In this document: one piece after another, positions 22,950 through 34,630 of the stretch
Layout of the letters: each line of letters starts with the position of its first letter
Position numbering within the stretch: the first letter of the stretch is position 1
NCBI GenBank assembly: GCA_946965045.2
Contig: OX337237.1
Coordinates: 1,860,001-1,924,000 of the forward strand
From: Epithemia pelagica
Lineage: Eukaryota > Bacillariophyta > Bacillariophyceae > Surirellales > Surirellaceae
Direction: 5' to 3'
Length of the DNA stretch: 64,000 nucleotides
Notes under the pieces: model-generated
What the model was told of the DNA's origin: nothing
What the model saw: only the letters and a program-made list of their open reading frames with translations
The model's database searches: none
Made by a program: the position numbers and the translations under genes

Positions 22950-23740
22950 TTGCAGCTGAAGCGTTTTGGTCGGTTAGCCTTGCTTTGGGCTCACTTACCA
23001 CTTAGAATACTCGTTAACTTAGATGTAAATACGGTGTGCACGTTGTTAGTTCTCTGTAGGTCAATCTGTCTTGTTGCACGAACGATGCGGAGTTCTCTGT
23101 AGGTCAATCTGTCTTGTTGCACGAACGATGCGGGCCCTCACCTTTTGTACTAGACTAGATTGACTCCTTAGGACATTGCTTTATGCTTTTCCTATTATCA
23201 AAGAAGTGAGATTAATCTAGAGATGAAATGTCGAGTTGCCTTACTGGGACATTGCCTCCTGATCGTGGACATCCTATCTCGGTGTCCCTGGCAATGTCCC
23301 TGGTTATGACAGTCTAAATGCAGTCTTTAGATCATGCTTGATTGTTATATAAAGGTCTATGCGGTCTTAGGTTGTAGTCTTGAGGTGACCTAGATGAACT
23401 CTTTCAATAATGGACTTAGGCTCTAGGTGCCATGACCTTTGCCTAAGCAAAGTGAGATGCCTTGTGGATCGTCAGGCGATACTTACACATGAAACTTCCG
23501 CGAGTCATTCACGAGCTGGCATAGTGTCCCCCAGCACACTATTATTATGGTTTATTGTATGCAGATGGTAGCAGAGCAGCGCCAGCTGCATGCTTCCTCG
23601 CGTAGGTTCGGAACAGATGCTTGCTTCTGCGCATAGAGAAAGATCTACACGTGTAGGTTACACGTGTAGGCTAGGCCTAGCTAAATGACAACTAGACTCC
23701 TAGCTTGACATAAAGAAAGGTAGACTTGCTATGTCTTAAC
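22950..23740 (-). repeat. 3' LTR of element 2 (791 bp)
   Basis: It matches 32042-32728. It contains about 47 bp near 22995-23045 that the other LTR lacks, and a tandem duplication of about 42 bp (GTTCTCTGTAGGTCAATCTG..., copies near 23050 and 23092) that is single in the 5' LTR. The element's purine-rich tract (AAAGGGAAG) adjoins it. Confidence 0.88.
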
Positions 23741-26700
23741 TCTTCCCTTTCATAGATTGATTGGGTAGAATCATGACGTGTCTTGAGGGAGTCGTTTGCC
23801 AGCCTTGATTTAGCTTCCGGCATTTTTCAAATAGCTCTCTATTCTGACATTTAGTCAGATAGTCAGCCTTTTGTTCTTCAGTGTTAACCATGCTAACTTT
23901 TACTCCCCCAGGGTGATCACCCACGTGTTCCCAAAAGAAATGGAGATACGTGTTGAAGTGCTTTGTCCTGGGAGTAAGCCTTTGCTTAGTGGCTAAATAG
24001 TATGCGCCACTATTGTCTTCAAAGACTTCAGCAAAGATGGTCAGTTGCTGAAAGGGAAGCTCTAAATTGTCTAAGAGTTCTTCCACGACTTGCCTAGTAG
24101 CAATCACACTTCGCATAGCTTGGGATAGAGCATGGTACTCAGTTTGGAGAGTACTTAGGGCTACCGAGGATTGCAGCTGAGATTTTCATATTAATGGACA
24201 TCCACAAAGAGTCAAGATGTAGCCAGTCCTTGACTTTGCACTGTTTGGGTTATCTTGATGTTCTCTACCACGTAGCCCAGCAAAGTCGGCATCTACATAA
24301 CAATCTAACTTGAAATCTCTAGAAGGCGTGAAGATCGTTCCCTTGTCGTGAGTTCGGGCCAAATATCGCACAATTGTCTTTACTGCTGATGCATGAGACT
24401 TCTTGGGTGCTGCATTGAACCGAGCTACTTGGGATACAGCGAAAGCTATATCTGGCCTAGTGTTGGTAGCCAGGTAGAGCAACATTCCCACGACTGAACT
24501 ATAATGCCATGTTTCATTCATGGGTTCTCCGTCAGGATCAGTCCCAAGAGCTACTTGCGTGGATGGCGTGCAGTTTGGATTGCAGTCTTCCATACCAGTA
24601 GTCTTAATTATCTTCGCGATAAGTCCCTTTTGTGTCATAGTTATGGATTTGTTTTGGTTTCGTACAAAGTGGATCCCTAGATAGTCCGTGAAATTTCCTT
24701 CTTTCTGTAAGGACAGGCCTTTCTTTTGTAGTCTCTCAATCAGTTCGTCTACTAATTTCATATCAGGGGCACAAACACCACAGTCGACTACCCACAGGAA
24801 TATAATCATATTATCCTTGTATAGTAGACATTCATCATGTTTGCTAGCGACGAATCCGTCTTCCTTTAGAGCTTGGAAGAGATGATTGTACCACAATCTA
24901 GGTGCTGATGACAATCCGTATAAACTTTTCAGCAGTCTTAAGCAGGATCCTTCACCTAGTTCTGATTTGAATCCTCTAGGTAGATGAATCCAGACTGGAT
25001 TTTCAAGCTTCGCTTGTACAAAAGCGTTGTTGAAGTCTATACAGGCTAGTTCCCAGCCTAAAACGAGACTCAGAGTGAGAACGACTCGTATAGTGCTCCA
25101 ATGGACTACTGGAGAGTAGTTCTCTTCTTCAGTGTCTAGCAGATCCCCTCGGACACAATATCTAGCCTTATACTTGGTGATTTCTCCATCAGGAGAGCGC
25201 TTCCTCTTAAATACCCAAGTACCAAGGAGGATCTTCGATGTGGCTTCTTCTTTTGTGACTTCTGTCCATGTCCCTTTGGATTCTAGCTCTCAAATTTCCT
25301 TCTGTGCAGCGGCCTTCCATTTGTCCACATCTTTGTCTTTCATGGCTTCATCATATGACAAGGTGTCATTGTGGTTAATAGATCTTCAGGTACTGCAGAG
25401 GGTTGATAGCTAAGTTTGTCATTTACATTGACTAAATTTCCTTCTTCCTCTATTAGACGCTTAGGTCGGTTGATTGCTCGGCCCGAACGCCTAGTCCTTA
25501 CTACTTCTTGTTTCACGGGTTGAAGTGTTGCCGTTGGCTCCCTCTGAGGAGGTGGTTTCTTCCTCTGAGGTGTAGAAGCGCGGGAAGGACGAGGAGGCAC
25601 AGGTGTCAGAGGCGACCGAAGTCGGCAGACTGACACGGGTGCTGACGGTGAAGGTACGACTTGGGGAGTCCCGATGTGAAGTGGTGCAGGAGATGGAGAG
25701 AGAGAAGGTGTGATAGTAGTTCCTGGCTCAGCGATTGGTGGCGTAGATGGTACGGTCACAGTGTGCTCCCTCTGAGAAAGGGGCGTCAATTCAGGAATTG
25801 GGGGTAGAGTTGGTGAAATTGATGTTGGTTTCTCACGTGGAGCTGAGCGAGGAGTGGTCAGAGGGTAAGATGGAGTTGGTTGGGCCACGGGCATTTGTGT
25901 ATTAGGATGAAGATTTTCCATTGCCCTTGATACAGTTGATTGTCGGTTAATAAAATCGCAAGCATCCATATCGTCAGAGGGTGAATAGTCATTATCCTCT
26001 TCATCTTCGATATATTGCTAGAACGAATCACCGAACAATTTGTGCCAGTCATCAGACATGAAATTGGGCAATTCATCTTCGGAAGTGGCTATAGTGGAAA
26101 ACCAGTCGTCAAAGACCACGTGGAATTGGGGCGTGATGTATCCCGTGTTTGGATTTAGGACTAGAGGGGCTGTGCTAGCATGCTTGCTACTCAATCCCAT
26201 TAAGATACTTCGGGTAGATCGAGGGCGCCAGCGCGGTAACTTCTTGCCATCGGCTATAGTCTTATGCAGTACGTACACGGGACACCCCCACACGTGTAAG
26301 TCGTGGAACTTGCGTTGTTCCCAACGTGTTTTTGTAAAGATATCGAGAGGGCTTATTCCAGTATCGGTACTAGGCACATGATTGTGTAGAAACGTCGCAT
26401 GTGATACTGCCATGGGCCATAGTGTAGTATCAGCCATTTCAGGCCAATGTATAGCCGCATGGAGCATCATAGTACGGGCTATAGACATGATAGTCTGTAT
26501 AGCACGTTCTGCGACTCCCGCATGATGATGTGCCCCTATACCGGCAAACATGTAGAGTTGCGCAAATTCCTGTAGGGATTTAGTGTACGCTTTGGAGGTG
26601 AAGGCGGATCCATTATCAGTTAGACATTGGATGGGCACAACTCCTGTGTCTCTAAAAAATAGTTCAAATGAGTCTTTTACGCGGAGTGTCTCATGTGTAT

Positions 26701-29617
26701 TTAGATGCGTTTGGAACCCTATCCAGGTGTAACTGGATGCATGGTCGACGAATATAGCCCCTCCTGTATACATGTCTTCTGATTTACTTTTGCCTTTTGA
26801 GTCGAATCGGCGTCCGCGCGTGGAACATACAAAGTGATCACCTGAGATACATTTACCCGGAAAAATGTTGTCAGTTATCGTGATTCCATGTCGATCCACA
26901 ACTAGAGAGGATCTTGTTCCTGGTGTGGTTCGTCTCCGTTGCTTGCCATATTGGCATGCTGCACAAAGTGGGAGATCGGTAAGTGTTGAAGCGGCAGAGT
27001 GCAAACGACGTGAGGATTGTGTTGTTGCCAGAATTCCGCTTCTCATCAAAAACTGTACCTTTCTCATTCCGATGTGGCCAAGGCGTTGATGCCATCGGAG
27101 CAGCTCTTTCTGTGCGGCGGAGATATTGTGGTTATTTTCGTTGACGGTGGTGAGAATCGAAGAAAGAGCCTGAGATCCAGTGGCAATGTGTCCATGGTCG
27201 TATCCGTACTACATGGGCAGATTGTTTCTGGGATTGACGAGAACTTGGACGGGTCGATGAGTTTTGTCATGTGGAAGTCCACTCAAGGTAAGTTTTGCTC
27301 CGTTAGAGATCACTGTCTCGCCTGGATACAGTTGAAGCAGGCTTTGAATTGAGAGAAATCTCACTTTTGCTTTTGGCACTAACAGAGCAGGAAGTTTCAA
27401 GCTTCGTAACATTCCTTCAGTGTCCATGACAGTCCAGAGGACTGTTCCTTTTCCTTGAACCTTCATCTTGTTTGCGATTCCTTTTATCTTGAGATTCGAA
27501 GGTGGCTTCATTAACTCAACAAAATCTTCCGTTCGGAAAGTAATGGAGATGCTGGCTCCTGAGTCCCAGATGATGGGATAGGATGCTTCAGAAGGCATCG
27601 AATTGCGGAACTTGTCTGGTGCTTGGAGAGCGGCCCTTAGAGCCATATCCTCTTTCAATTCGCAGTCGGAGTTCTTCGTCATGGTTGATGTGGTTTGCTC
27701 AAGGCCGGCAACGCAAGCGGTCATTCCAATCAACTTGTCGTTGTCTGTTTTGTTGCTGCGTCGCAATTTGTAGAATTTGGGGATTGAGTTTGCGGTGTTG
27801 GCCAAATGAGCATTCTCACGACGGTCACTTGTTTTCGTGTTTTTAGTGGTCTGTTCCCGATGAGAGTGTTTCATCGGGATCGATGTCTTCTGCGCAGGAG
27901 CAGATGACTGGGATGAGCGACGGCAAGGGGAGAAAGCCGAACGCGGAATGGAGTTGGATGTGGTTGGTGATGGAGTGACGGATGGCTGTGGCGGCGGATT
28001 GCTTCGGTCAGGTGTTGCTGGATTCACTGGTCGAAAGCGATCACGGAAGTGTTTTCGGTGGCATCGACAGTGGCGTTGAAAGGAGAGCCGACTAGATGGT
28101 CGTGGTCCAACGCTGTGGTGTCGATGCATGGCCGATGCTTCTCCATCTCGAAGGTGGCTCCAGCGATAAGCAAGACCCAAAGTCAAAATATCCAATAATT
28201 TGCGCACTGACACAACAATCAAACGACCGAGGAGCCAAGCATACGGTTCTTCTGGCCGAGTGGAGTGGGTCCATACCCAACTGTGACGGCGGAGTGGTCG
28301 GGGGCGTGGTGCGGCAACACGGACCGGGGCATGGTGCGTTGGTAGTGGATTGTGATGAGGGGAAACAACAATGCACATAGTCCAACACACAATCCACGAC
28401 AGGATGGTTGGTTGACATGAGGGATGAGTGAGAAGGGCGGTCGCAAAACATCCCAGTCCATTAGTGAAATGAAGGAATCCTTGAACAAAGTGTTGGTAGC
28501 TTGTTGTAAAATAGTTTAACCCATCATAGTAAACGGCCAAACTTGTTTCAGCTGCAGTAGCGGTTGGTAAAAGCCAAAGGATCACTGGTAGGATGAGGGG
28601 TAGGCCCATCAAAGCCGCAAACAAAAGGTGGAGATGATTGGTCGTCCAAAAGGTGGTTGCGTGGCCGTGCGTGTGGAGAGTGCCGGCTGGCGTTGAACGG
28701 TTCCCCCATTGGTCCCCAAAGTGACTGTGATAGAATGAAGTATAGTTCACTTCCACGTGAGTTCCTACCAGGGACTCCTCTACTGATTGGGTCACAGTGG
28801 CCTCAGAAGAGGAGGTTTTACCTTCTTCGTCGGAAGTCGATTCATTTCCGTCGTTTCCTGAAGTTTGTGAAGCCGACGACATGCTGCTTGCGCCGTCAAA
28901 AGCAGCATGGTGACAGGAAGGACTGTCTTGCCATCCATGTCCTCTTGTTTCGGTGTCGGAAGCATCTCGTTCAGCATCGGTTGGTACATACCAACGATGG
29001 AGATTGCCAGACGGTGAGTACAAAGAGGTGGACATTGTGTCATCTGTGGATGACGTCGTTGCAATTTCTTTTCTATTCTCACTCGTTGATGCATGTGTTG
29101 AAACAGAGGGGTGAAGCCAATCGGGTTGTGGTTGACTCGCAAGAGACGGTGGTTGAGCAATGGTGGGCATCCCCAAGAAGAATGGTGATGGGTTGGGATG
29201 ACCTGGGATCTTGGTACCGTCGATGTACCACCCCATGGTCCATTCTTCTTGGCAAACACAGTGGTAGGCGTCTTCAATGGTAAGTTGTGGTTCCTGCCAA
29301 GTGCTCGCATGTTGGATCATGGCAGCTCGATGATATCTCATTCCTTCTCGTTTTGCCTTGGCTACCTGCTCGGTTATGGTTGGAACAGGTGGATGGAAAG
29401 GCATCAGGGTCGGAACGTCAGAGTCGGAGGACGCAGACAAAAGATGGGTGATGCCAGGGCTGGCGACAGAACGAATGGGTGAGATGTCGGGCCACTCATG
29501 AGCCAAGGTGCCGCTGTTCAATTGTTGCAGCACGGTAGTTGGGTCGACGGCCGACGACACAGAGTCAAGCGACGACACAGAGTCAAGAGAGAGGTGGTTC
29601 CTGCCAAGTGCTCGCAT
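23736..29617 (-). pseudogene. Pol region of element 2 with a preceding membrane-like domain
   Basis: Reading from 29617 down: a GWYIDGTKIP segment, hydrophobic segments at about 28645-28350 and 28250-28160, protease (IIWDSGAS, near 27560), a TAG at 27209-27211, the HHCC site (RWHQRLGH ... CAACQYGK), and integrase with intact D, D, E (SGDHF, TDNGS, AERAIQ). TAG at 26018 interrupts next, then a frameshift near 25345 and TGA at 25290. Reverse transcriptase has WVVD at 24783-24794 where element 1 has WVDD, so one catalytic Asp is lost. TGA at 24186 replaces a Trp codon. RNase H (VDADFAG, TEYHALSQ, EDNSGA) runs to a TAA at the PPT/LTR junction. It cannot encode an active polymerase. Confidence 0.9.
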
Positions 29618-29667
29618 GTTGGATCATGGCAGCTCGATGATATCTCATTCCTTCACGTTTTGCCTTG
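29287..29667 (-). repeat. 76-bp direct repeat within element 2, copies 305 bp apart
   Basis: 29287-29362 and 29592-29667 are identical except for one or two bases and encode the same AKREGMRYHRAAMIQHASTW segment. Element 1 has one copy. Next to it, at about 29551-29588, a 17-18 bp unit (GACGACACAGAGTCAAG) is repeated in tandem. Confidence 0.92.
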
Positions 29668-31936
29668 GCGCTACCATGGTCAATTGACTCTTTCTCCTGG
29701 CTAGTTGACTCGTTGTCATCTTTGTCTTGGTTGTCTGTGGCTTGGTTCTCACTGTTTGTGTCTTTCTTGCTCATGCCTTTATCGTAAAAGACAAAGCAAA
29801 AGTCGCGGAAGGAATTGTCTTCTAGGCGAAGGCAGAGTGCCTCGTCAATTGGCAATTTGCCAAGCGCTTCTTCGACTCCTTCGCCATCGGCCACGACAAC
29901 AAAGATGGGATTGTCCGTCTTGGGGCTTTGGAAAGTGTAAAAGCCGCCTTCACAATCATTTGGATCCTTGGTGCAATATGTATCAATCAACACAGTCATA
30001 TCGTCATAAACGCTGTCCAAGTCGTCGTCGTCACTGTCACTTACAACCTCAGTCAATTTGCAGGATGGAGGGCAATGGATCGATTCTTGACGTGTCCTTG
30101 GAATGAGCGCAGGTAAATTGGCGAAACTGTCATCGTCGTCACTATCCAACAATCCACCGTCATGCCAGTCAAAATCGAGTTCGGCCTGCCATGCCGAGGG
30201 GTCGATCTCGAGGCAATTGGCTTTATTGGCGCCTCGGGATTCCCTGTTGGTTGGACGCTTATTGTCCTTTCCTTTCTTCTTGTTGTTATACCCAACAACA
30301 TGCTCGCTGGTCTTGTGGGTGGTGTTCCATCGCTTGCACTTCCCACACCAGTAGAACTTGGTTCCGTCCATCATTCGTTCATCGGATGCCCCTGGAGCAG
30401 GAGGTTGGTTCTTCCAATGGGAGGCACGATCGGGCTGGTAACGTTCTTTCTTTTTGTTGCTTTTGTTGTTTTTGTTGTGTTCTCCCCTTTTGCCAGCGCG
30501 ATTGTGCTCTTTTCCTTTGTTGTGCCGAGGAAATCCCATTGGTCCCCCACTTGGACCATTGGTCTGACCTCGCCTTGCTTGGAGTTGTTGGACCAAAGCA
30601 TTGATGGATGCTTGGTCCAGACGAGTGGGTGTGCCATTCCATCCATCGGTAATGGCTTGGTGACCGCCGAAGGAGGCAGGAGGTGCCTTGGAGTCACTCA
30701 AATTTGATTTTGCCGACCACTCACCCTGCTTGAGAGCCACTAGATACCGATTGTTGGCCTCTTCAGTCACATGAGTGTAGAGGAGGCGATTGGTACCCAT
30801 GTAAGTGTCGGCCACGGACTTATCCATGAACCTAATGTGCTCAACCGCTTCTTGTACATTCTTGTTCAGGGTTAGGAGAGCGAACTTGGGAGTCTCCGGC
30901 CATTTAGCCTTGAGTATATTCTTCAAAAGGCTAGCTGTGAGCGTGTGTTCATAGAGTCCTGCGGCGGACAGACAACGCGCTTTGGTCGCAAAATCCTTGG
31001 TGAGTAACGTGATGTCGTGACCCGGATATTTGTGCGGAATCAACGCGCGCATCTCACTTTTCACGGACTCCCAGTGTTCTATAGAGTCGTCGGTGATGAT
31101 CCTCACGATGACCATGAAGAGTTTGGGGAATGTCTTCGCATCCCTGCTCTGGTCTTCAAACTCCCGTCGGAAATCTTTCTCGAGTGAATCCAGTAAGTAG
31201 TCCCTTGCGCTCGCGTCGTTATTTCGATCATATTTGTCATACTTATCAACTTGCTCTTCCATGCTTTCTTTGACTTTGACATGGGTAAACTTCGGATGAT
31301 CGATGACAATGTCGAGCATTACTTTCGAGTCCTTCGGGTCCTGGAGATAGGCAATGGTATCCATACCATGCTTCTCCATGTGGCGAACCAATTCGTCTTG
31401 GAGACGGGAGAAATCTCCAGTTCGCTTATCAAACTTGTCGTCCGAGCCGGAGATTCTCTCGGAGTACTTTTTATCGGTGAGTGTCCTCAGCTGGAGGCTT
31501 CGTAGTGGCTCCTTTGCTGCCGAATTGTCTAAGTCACTCCAATCTTCCTTTGGCTTGCCACCCGTCCACACAACAAACTTGTTGCTACGACTCTGGATGA
31601 CTCCGCCCATTTTGGGTTTGGTGGGCATAAAAATGTCCGAGTACGTCTTGTCCTTGTCTCCTTCGTCGCTCATCTTGTCGTTGGAGTTGGTGTCGGACGC
31701 GTTTTCTTCTTCCTCGTCACTGGAACTCAACAATTCGTCGTCGCTCCAATGGTTTGAGTCTTTGTCTCCATTGTTTTCCGAACCAACAATCTCCTCGGGT
31801 GGATTTGTTTCGGTTGGATTGTTGTTGGCGCCTTGTTGTTGGCGCCTTGTTGTTCGGTTTGGTCTTGTTCCTCTTCGATGTTGGGATCTGCAACCCAATC
31901 GAAGCTTCCGTAGCCACTTGCGGTGGGTGACACTTC
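29583..31936 (-). pseudogene. Gag-like region of element 2
   Basis: The structural protein region is open for 771 codons from 31898 to 29583. Similarity to element 1 gag begins earlier, near 31936 (DEVSPTASGYGSFDW), in another frame. The two frames are separated by a 14-bp tandem duplication at 31827-31854. Conserved blocks shared with element 1 are FMPTKPKMGG, FVVWTGGKPK, HGMDTIAYL, DASARDYLLDSLEK and PHKYPGHDITL. A CX2CX6HX4H motif (WCGKCKRWNTTHKTSEH) lies near 30350-30300. The acidic C-terminus ends at TAG after an AKREGMRYHRAAM segment that is repeated 305 bp further on at the start of the pol frame. Confidence 0.85.
31827..31854 (-). repeat. 14-bp tandem duplication that shifts the gag frame of element 2
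   Basis: GGCGCCTTGTTGTT occurs twice in succession (31827-31840, 31841-31854). The gag frames on either side differ by exactly this non-multiple-of-three insertion. Confidence 0.9.
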
Positions 31937-32041
31937 GTCCGCCGTCTTGGGCTATTGCTGGGGTGACTGCTCAGGTCACCGCTTGCTTGATGTCGACTTG
32001 GTAGGACTTGGTCGTCCTTGAGCTCTCTTTCTTGATATCTT

Positions 32042-32728
32042 GTTGCAGCTGAAGCGTTTTGGTCGGTTAGCCTTGCTTTGGGCTCACTGTGTTAGTTCTT
32101 TGTAGGTCAATCTGTTTTGTTGCACGAACAATGCGGGCCCTCACCTTTTGTACTAGACTAGATTGACTCCTTAGGACGTTGCTTTATGCTTTTCCTATTA
32201 TCAAAGAAGTGAGATTAATCTAGAGATGAAATGTCGAGTGGTTGCCTTACTTGGACATTGCCTCCTGATCGTGGACATCCTATGTCCCTGGTTATGACTG
32301 TCTAAATGCAGTCTTTAGATCATGCTTGATTGTTATATAAAGGTCTATGCGGTCTTAGGTTGTAGTCTTGAGGTGACCTAGATGACCTCTTTCAATAATG
32401 GACTTAGGCTCTAGGTGCCATGACCTTCGCCTAAGTAAAGTGAGATGCCTTGTGGATCGTCAGGCGATACTTGCACATGAAACTTCCGCAAGTCATTCAC
32501 GAGCTGGCATAGTGTCCCCCAGCACACTATTATTATGGTTTATTGTATGCAGATGGCAGCAGAGCAGCGCCAGCTGCATGCTTCCTCGCGTAGGTTCGGA
32601 ACAGATGCTTGCTTCTGCGCATAGAGGAAGATCTACACGTGTAGATTACACGTGTAGGCTAGGCCTAGCTAAAAGACGACTAGACTCCTAGCTTGACATA
32701 TAGACAGGTAGACTTGCTATGTCTTAAC
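32042..32728 (-). repeat. 5' LTR of element 2 (687 bp)
   Basis: It matches 22950-23740 apart from two length differences and scattered substitutions. It is followed downstream (minus strand) by AAGATATCAAG, where a primer-binding site is expected. No convincing tRNA complement was assigned. Confidence 0.88.
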
Positions 32729-32734
32729 TGTACA

Positions 32735-32803
32735 TTCATTAGTACAAGCCTTAAAAGAAGACGGTTTCACACAGAGCAACCACGACGAATGCCTCTTATG
32801 CAA
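32735..32803 (+). pseudogene. Fragment of a copia reverse transcriptase
   Basis: About 22 codons on the plus strand read LVQALKEDGF, then SNHDECLLCK. They match the reverse transcriptase segment FQALKEDGF ... KHDECLLYK of element 2. The fragment abuts the outer edge of element 2's 5' LTR but has the opposite orientation. No matching half was found left of 22937, so this is not simply a copia element split by element 2. Confidence 0.7.
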
Positions 32804-33060
32804 GTCTGGTAGACTTGGTAAGCCTTGAGAATATACAAGTCCACAAAATGCCACACAGTCACATAAAGATGATTTTCCTTCCGTCGGCATGCGTTGGATG
32901 CGTTGGTGGATCGCATCTGGTCCACCCTGTCTACACCATTCATAAACAGGTTGTATGTCACGACGGGGGCAGGGACCGTAAAGGATTGTTTGTTACATTT
33001 CTCTGATGTACCGAATGACTCTGGAGGTACACAAATTTGGAAAGGTTCTGGTCTAATGGA
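32800..33060 (-). pseudogene. PiggyBac-type transposase fragment
   Basis: On the minus strand the frame reads VPAPVVTYNLFMNGVDRVDQ, then MRSTNASNACRRKENHLYVTVWHFVDLYILKAYQVY. PiggyBac transposases have the same pattern late in the protein: P-x-x-V-x-x-YN-x-x-M-x-GVD-x-x-DQ, and then W-x-x-x-x-FF-x-LD-x-x-x-x-NAY. The frame is blocked by a stop upstream, near 33075. At the other end it runs into the copia RT fragment, so both ends are lost. The DDD catalytic part was not seen. From 33061 to 33750 no gene is visible. Confidence 0.65.
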
Positions 33061-33750
33061 GGCCTATAATCGCACAATGAATCATCTTCCTTCAATTATT
33101 GAAACAAGCAATTCCTTTTTCATGTAATCTTGCCAGCAACTGTGCTGACATGTGTGTAATGAATCTGTATTTGATTATCCTCTGTCTCAAAATACAATGA
33201 TCACTTGTTCACGTTGTTGCCAATAAATGCTCATGGAGTACTTCATCATCAGACACTTCCTGGCTGTCATCTCTCCCAAAACCTTGGGGATGTATTAATT
33301 TATGAGGTATTGTAGGCAGCCTGTTCCATTGTAGTACTAAGTTTGTGTTATTTGTAATCAATTGTATTATAACATTTAAGACATTCAGAATAATCAAGTT
33401 CCTTCATTTGAATATGCTCTTAATCAGTACAAAGTCTTGTGAACATGTAACAGGATAGTTTGTGACAAAGGGAACAGAGGCATTACTTTCTCTAGATTTT
33501 TAGGATTTGCCCTTGGTTAGTATTCGTAGTCGCACTATGGGGCCAAAGGTCAAGATCGGCCCACTGAAGTAATGGCCAGGCTCGAAATTTATTGTCCTGC
33601 GCTTTTTCCACCAGCCACCCGCGCCTGCCCTTCCAATCACCGTACAATCAAATTCAAACCATTTCTCCGCCTTTGTGATGTCCTATCTAATCTATCCGTA
33701 CCTAAGATTTGCCTAATACTTGAGTACACTTTGGTACTATTTTGACGTAA

Positions 33751-34317
33751 CTATGTCGTGTCCTTCCGAGTTGCGTTGATCTTGTGGCTTTTGTTGAAAA
33801 ACATCTCCATCCTCGTCTGGATTGTTGTTTTGTTTTCATCCACCTTCCTCGGAGGGTATCGAGCTGCGTGATACAGTCCATAGTAAAGCATGATGGTTCC
33901 ATCCTTGATCTCATCCACTGCTGTCACGCGATCGTTGTGAGAGTCTTCTTTGTCATCGTCCTGCTTTGTTGCATCCACTCGGCCCGTCTTCGAAATACGT
34001 TCGTATTTCGCAATCATCTCCATCCTCTTAGCCTCGTCCTTCTCTGCATACACATCCAAAGGCTCTTCTTCGTCACTGTCATCACTATCCGACATGTTCA
34101 TCCGTAGGATCTTGTCGAATGTCTTCACAGAGGAGTCGTCATCCATTTGGTTGTTGCTTTTTTTGACTGTCTCCACTATTTCTTCTATCATTTCCTCCAT
34201 CATCTCCTCTTGTAGGGCTTAATAGAACCCATGGAGATAATCTGTCGGTGCTCCTTCCTCATCGTCCTGGAGGATGGTTGCATTAACGCCGTCAAGTAGC
34301 TGCCGGGGGTCCGCCAT
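33751..34317 (-). pseudogene. Acidic hypothetical protein frame with one in-frame TAA
   Basis: An ATG at 34317 (MADPRQLLDGVNATILQDD) opens a frame interrupted by TAA at 34219-34221. The same frame continues (ALQEEMMEEMIEE) for 150 codons to 33751. The main part is acidic with Asp/Glu/Ser runs (MSDSDDSDEEE), then YGLYHAARYPPRK and a basic end. An acidic N-terminus like this is seen in piggyBac-type transposases, and a piggyBac fragment lies 700 bp away on the same strand, but the link is conjecture. It may alternatively be a host gene with a short intron over the stop. Confidence 0.4.
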
Positions 34318-34438
34318 GGTCGACTCCGCTTTTTTCTTCGTCTTTCGGCTCCAACCATATGTCCACCCTCCAACCCTGATTCTTACATGCTGGCTGACTC
34401 TTGTCGACTCGGTGAGTCTGCCGGGCGAGCTCCTGTAT

Positions 34439-34630
34439 CCCTATGTATTCCATTCGTTTGACTTAAAATCCTAACTGGAATGGTAACTAAAGACCTAATA
34501 CGTATTAGGTTACTTATCGAAAATATCCGTCCGTACGTTCTCACTATATCTTTCCTACGTCGTGACTGTATCCCTATGTATTCCATTTGTTTGACTTAAA
34601 ATTCTAACTGGAATGGTTATTAAAGACCTA
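34439..34630. repeat. 60-bp direct repeat, copies about 131 bp apart
   Basis: 34439-34498 and 34570-34630 share TCCCTATGTATTCCATT, GTTTGACTTAAAAT and CTAACTGGAATGGT, differing at a few sites. Confidence 0.88.

Larger units (their letters stand above)
22950..32728 (-). mobile_element. Ty1/copia LTR retrotransposon, element 2 (minus strand), older relative of element 1
   Basis: On the minus strand the order is LTR (32042-32728), gag, membrane-like region, protease, integrase, reverse transcriptase, RNase H, LTR (22950-23740). Both LTRs start GTTAAGACATAG and end GCTTCAGCTGCAAC. They differ by many substitutions and by about 100 bp of insertions, so the insertion is older than element 1. Pol proteins of the two elements align throughout by eye. 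TGTAC(A) occurs at 22937-22942 and 32729-32734 and may be the target duplication, but on the left it is eight bases from the LTR edge. The coding region has a few point stops, two frameshifts and a mutated reverse transcriptase. Confidence 0.92.

Noticed and set aside
22937-32734. TGTAC(A) as a certain target duplication of element 2
   Set aside because: The left copy lies eight bases from the LTR edge defined by comparing the two LTRs, so the match may be chance.
32894-33127. Plus-strand ORF of 77 codons
   Set aside because: It is the antisense of the piggyBac-like fragment, which has the recognisable motif.
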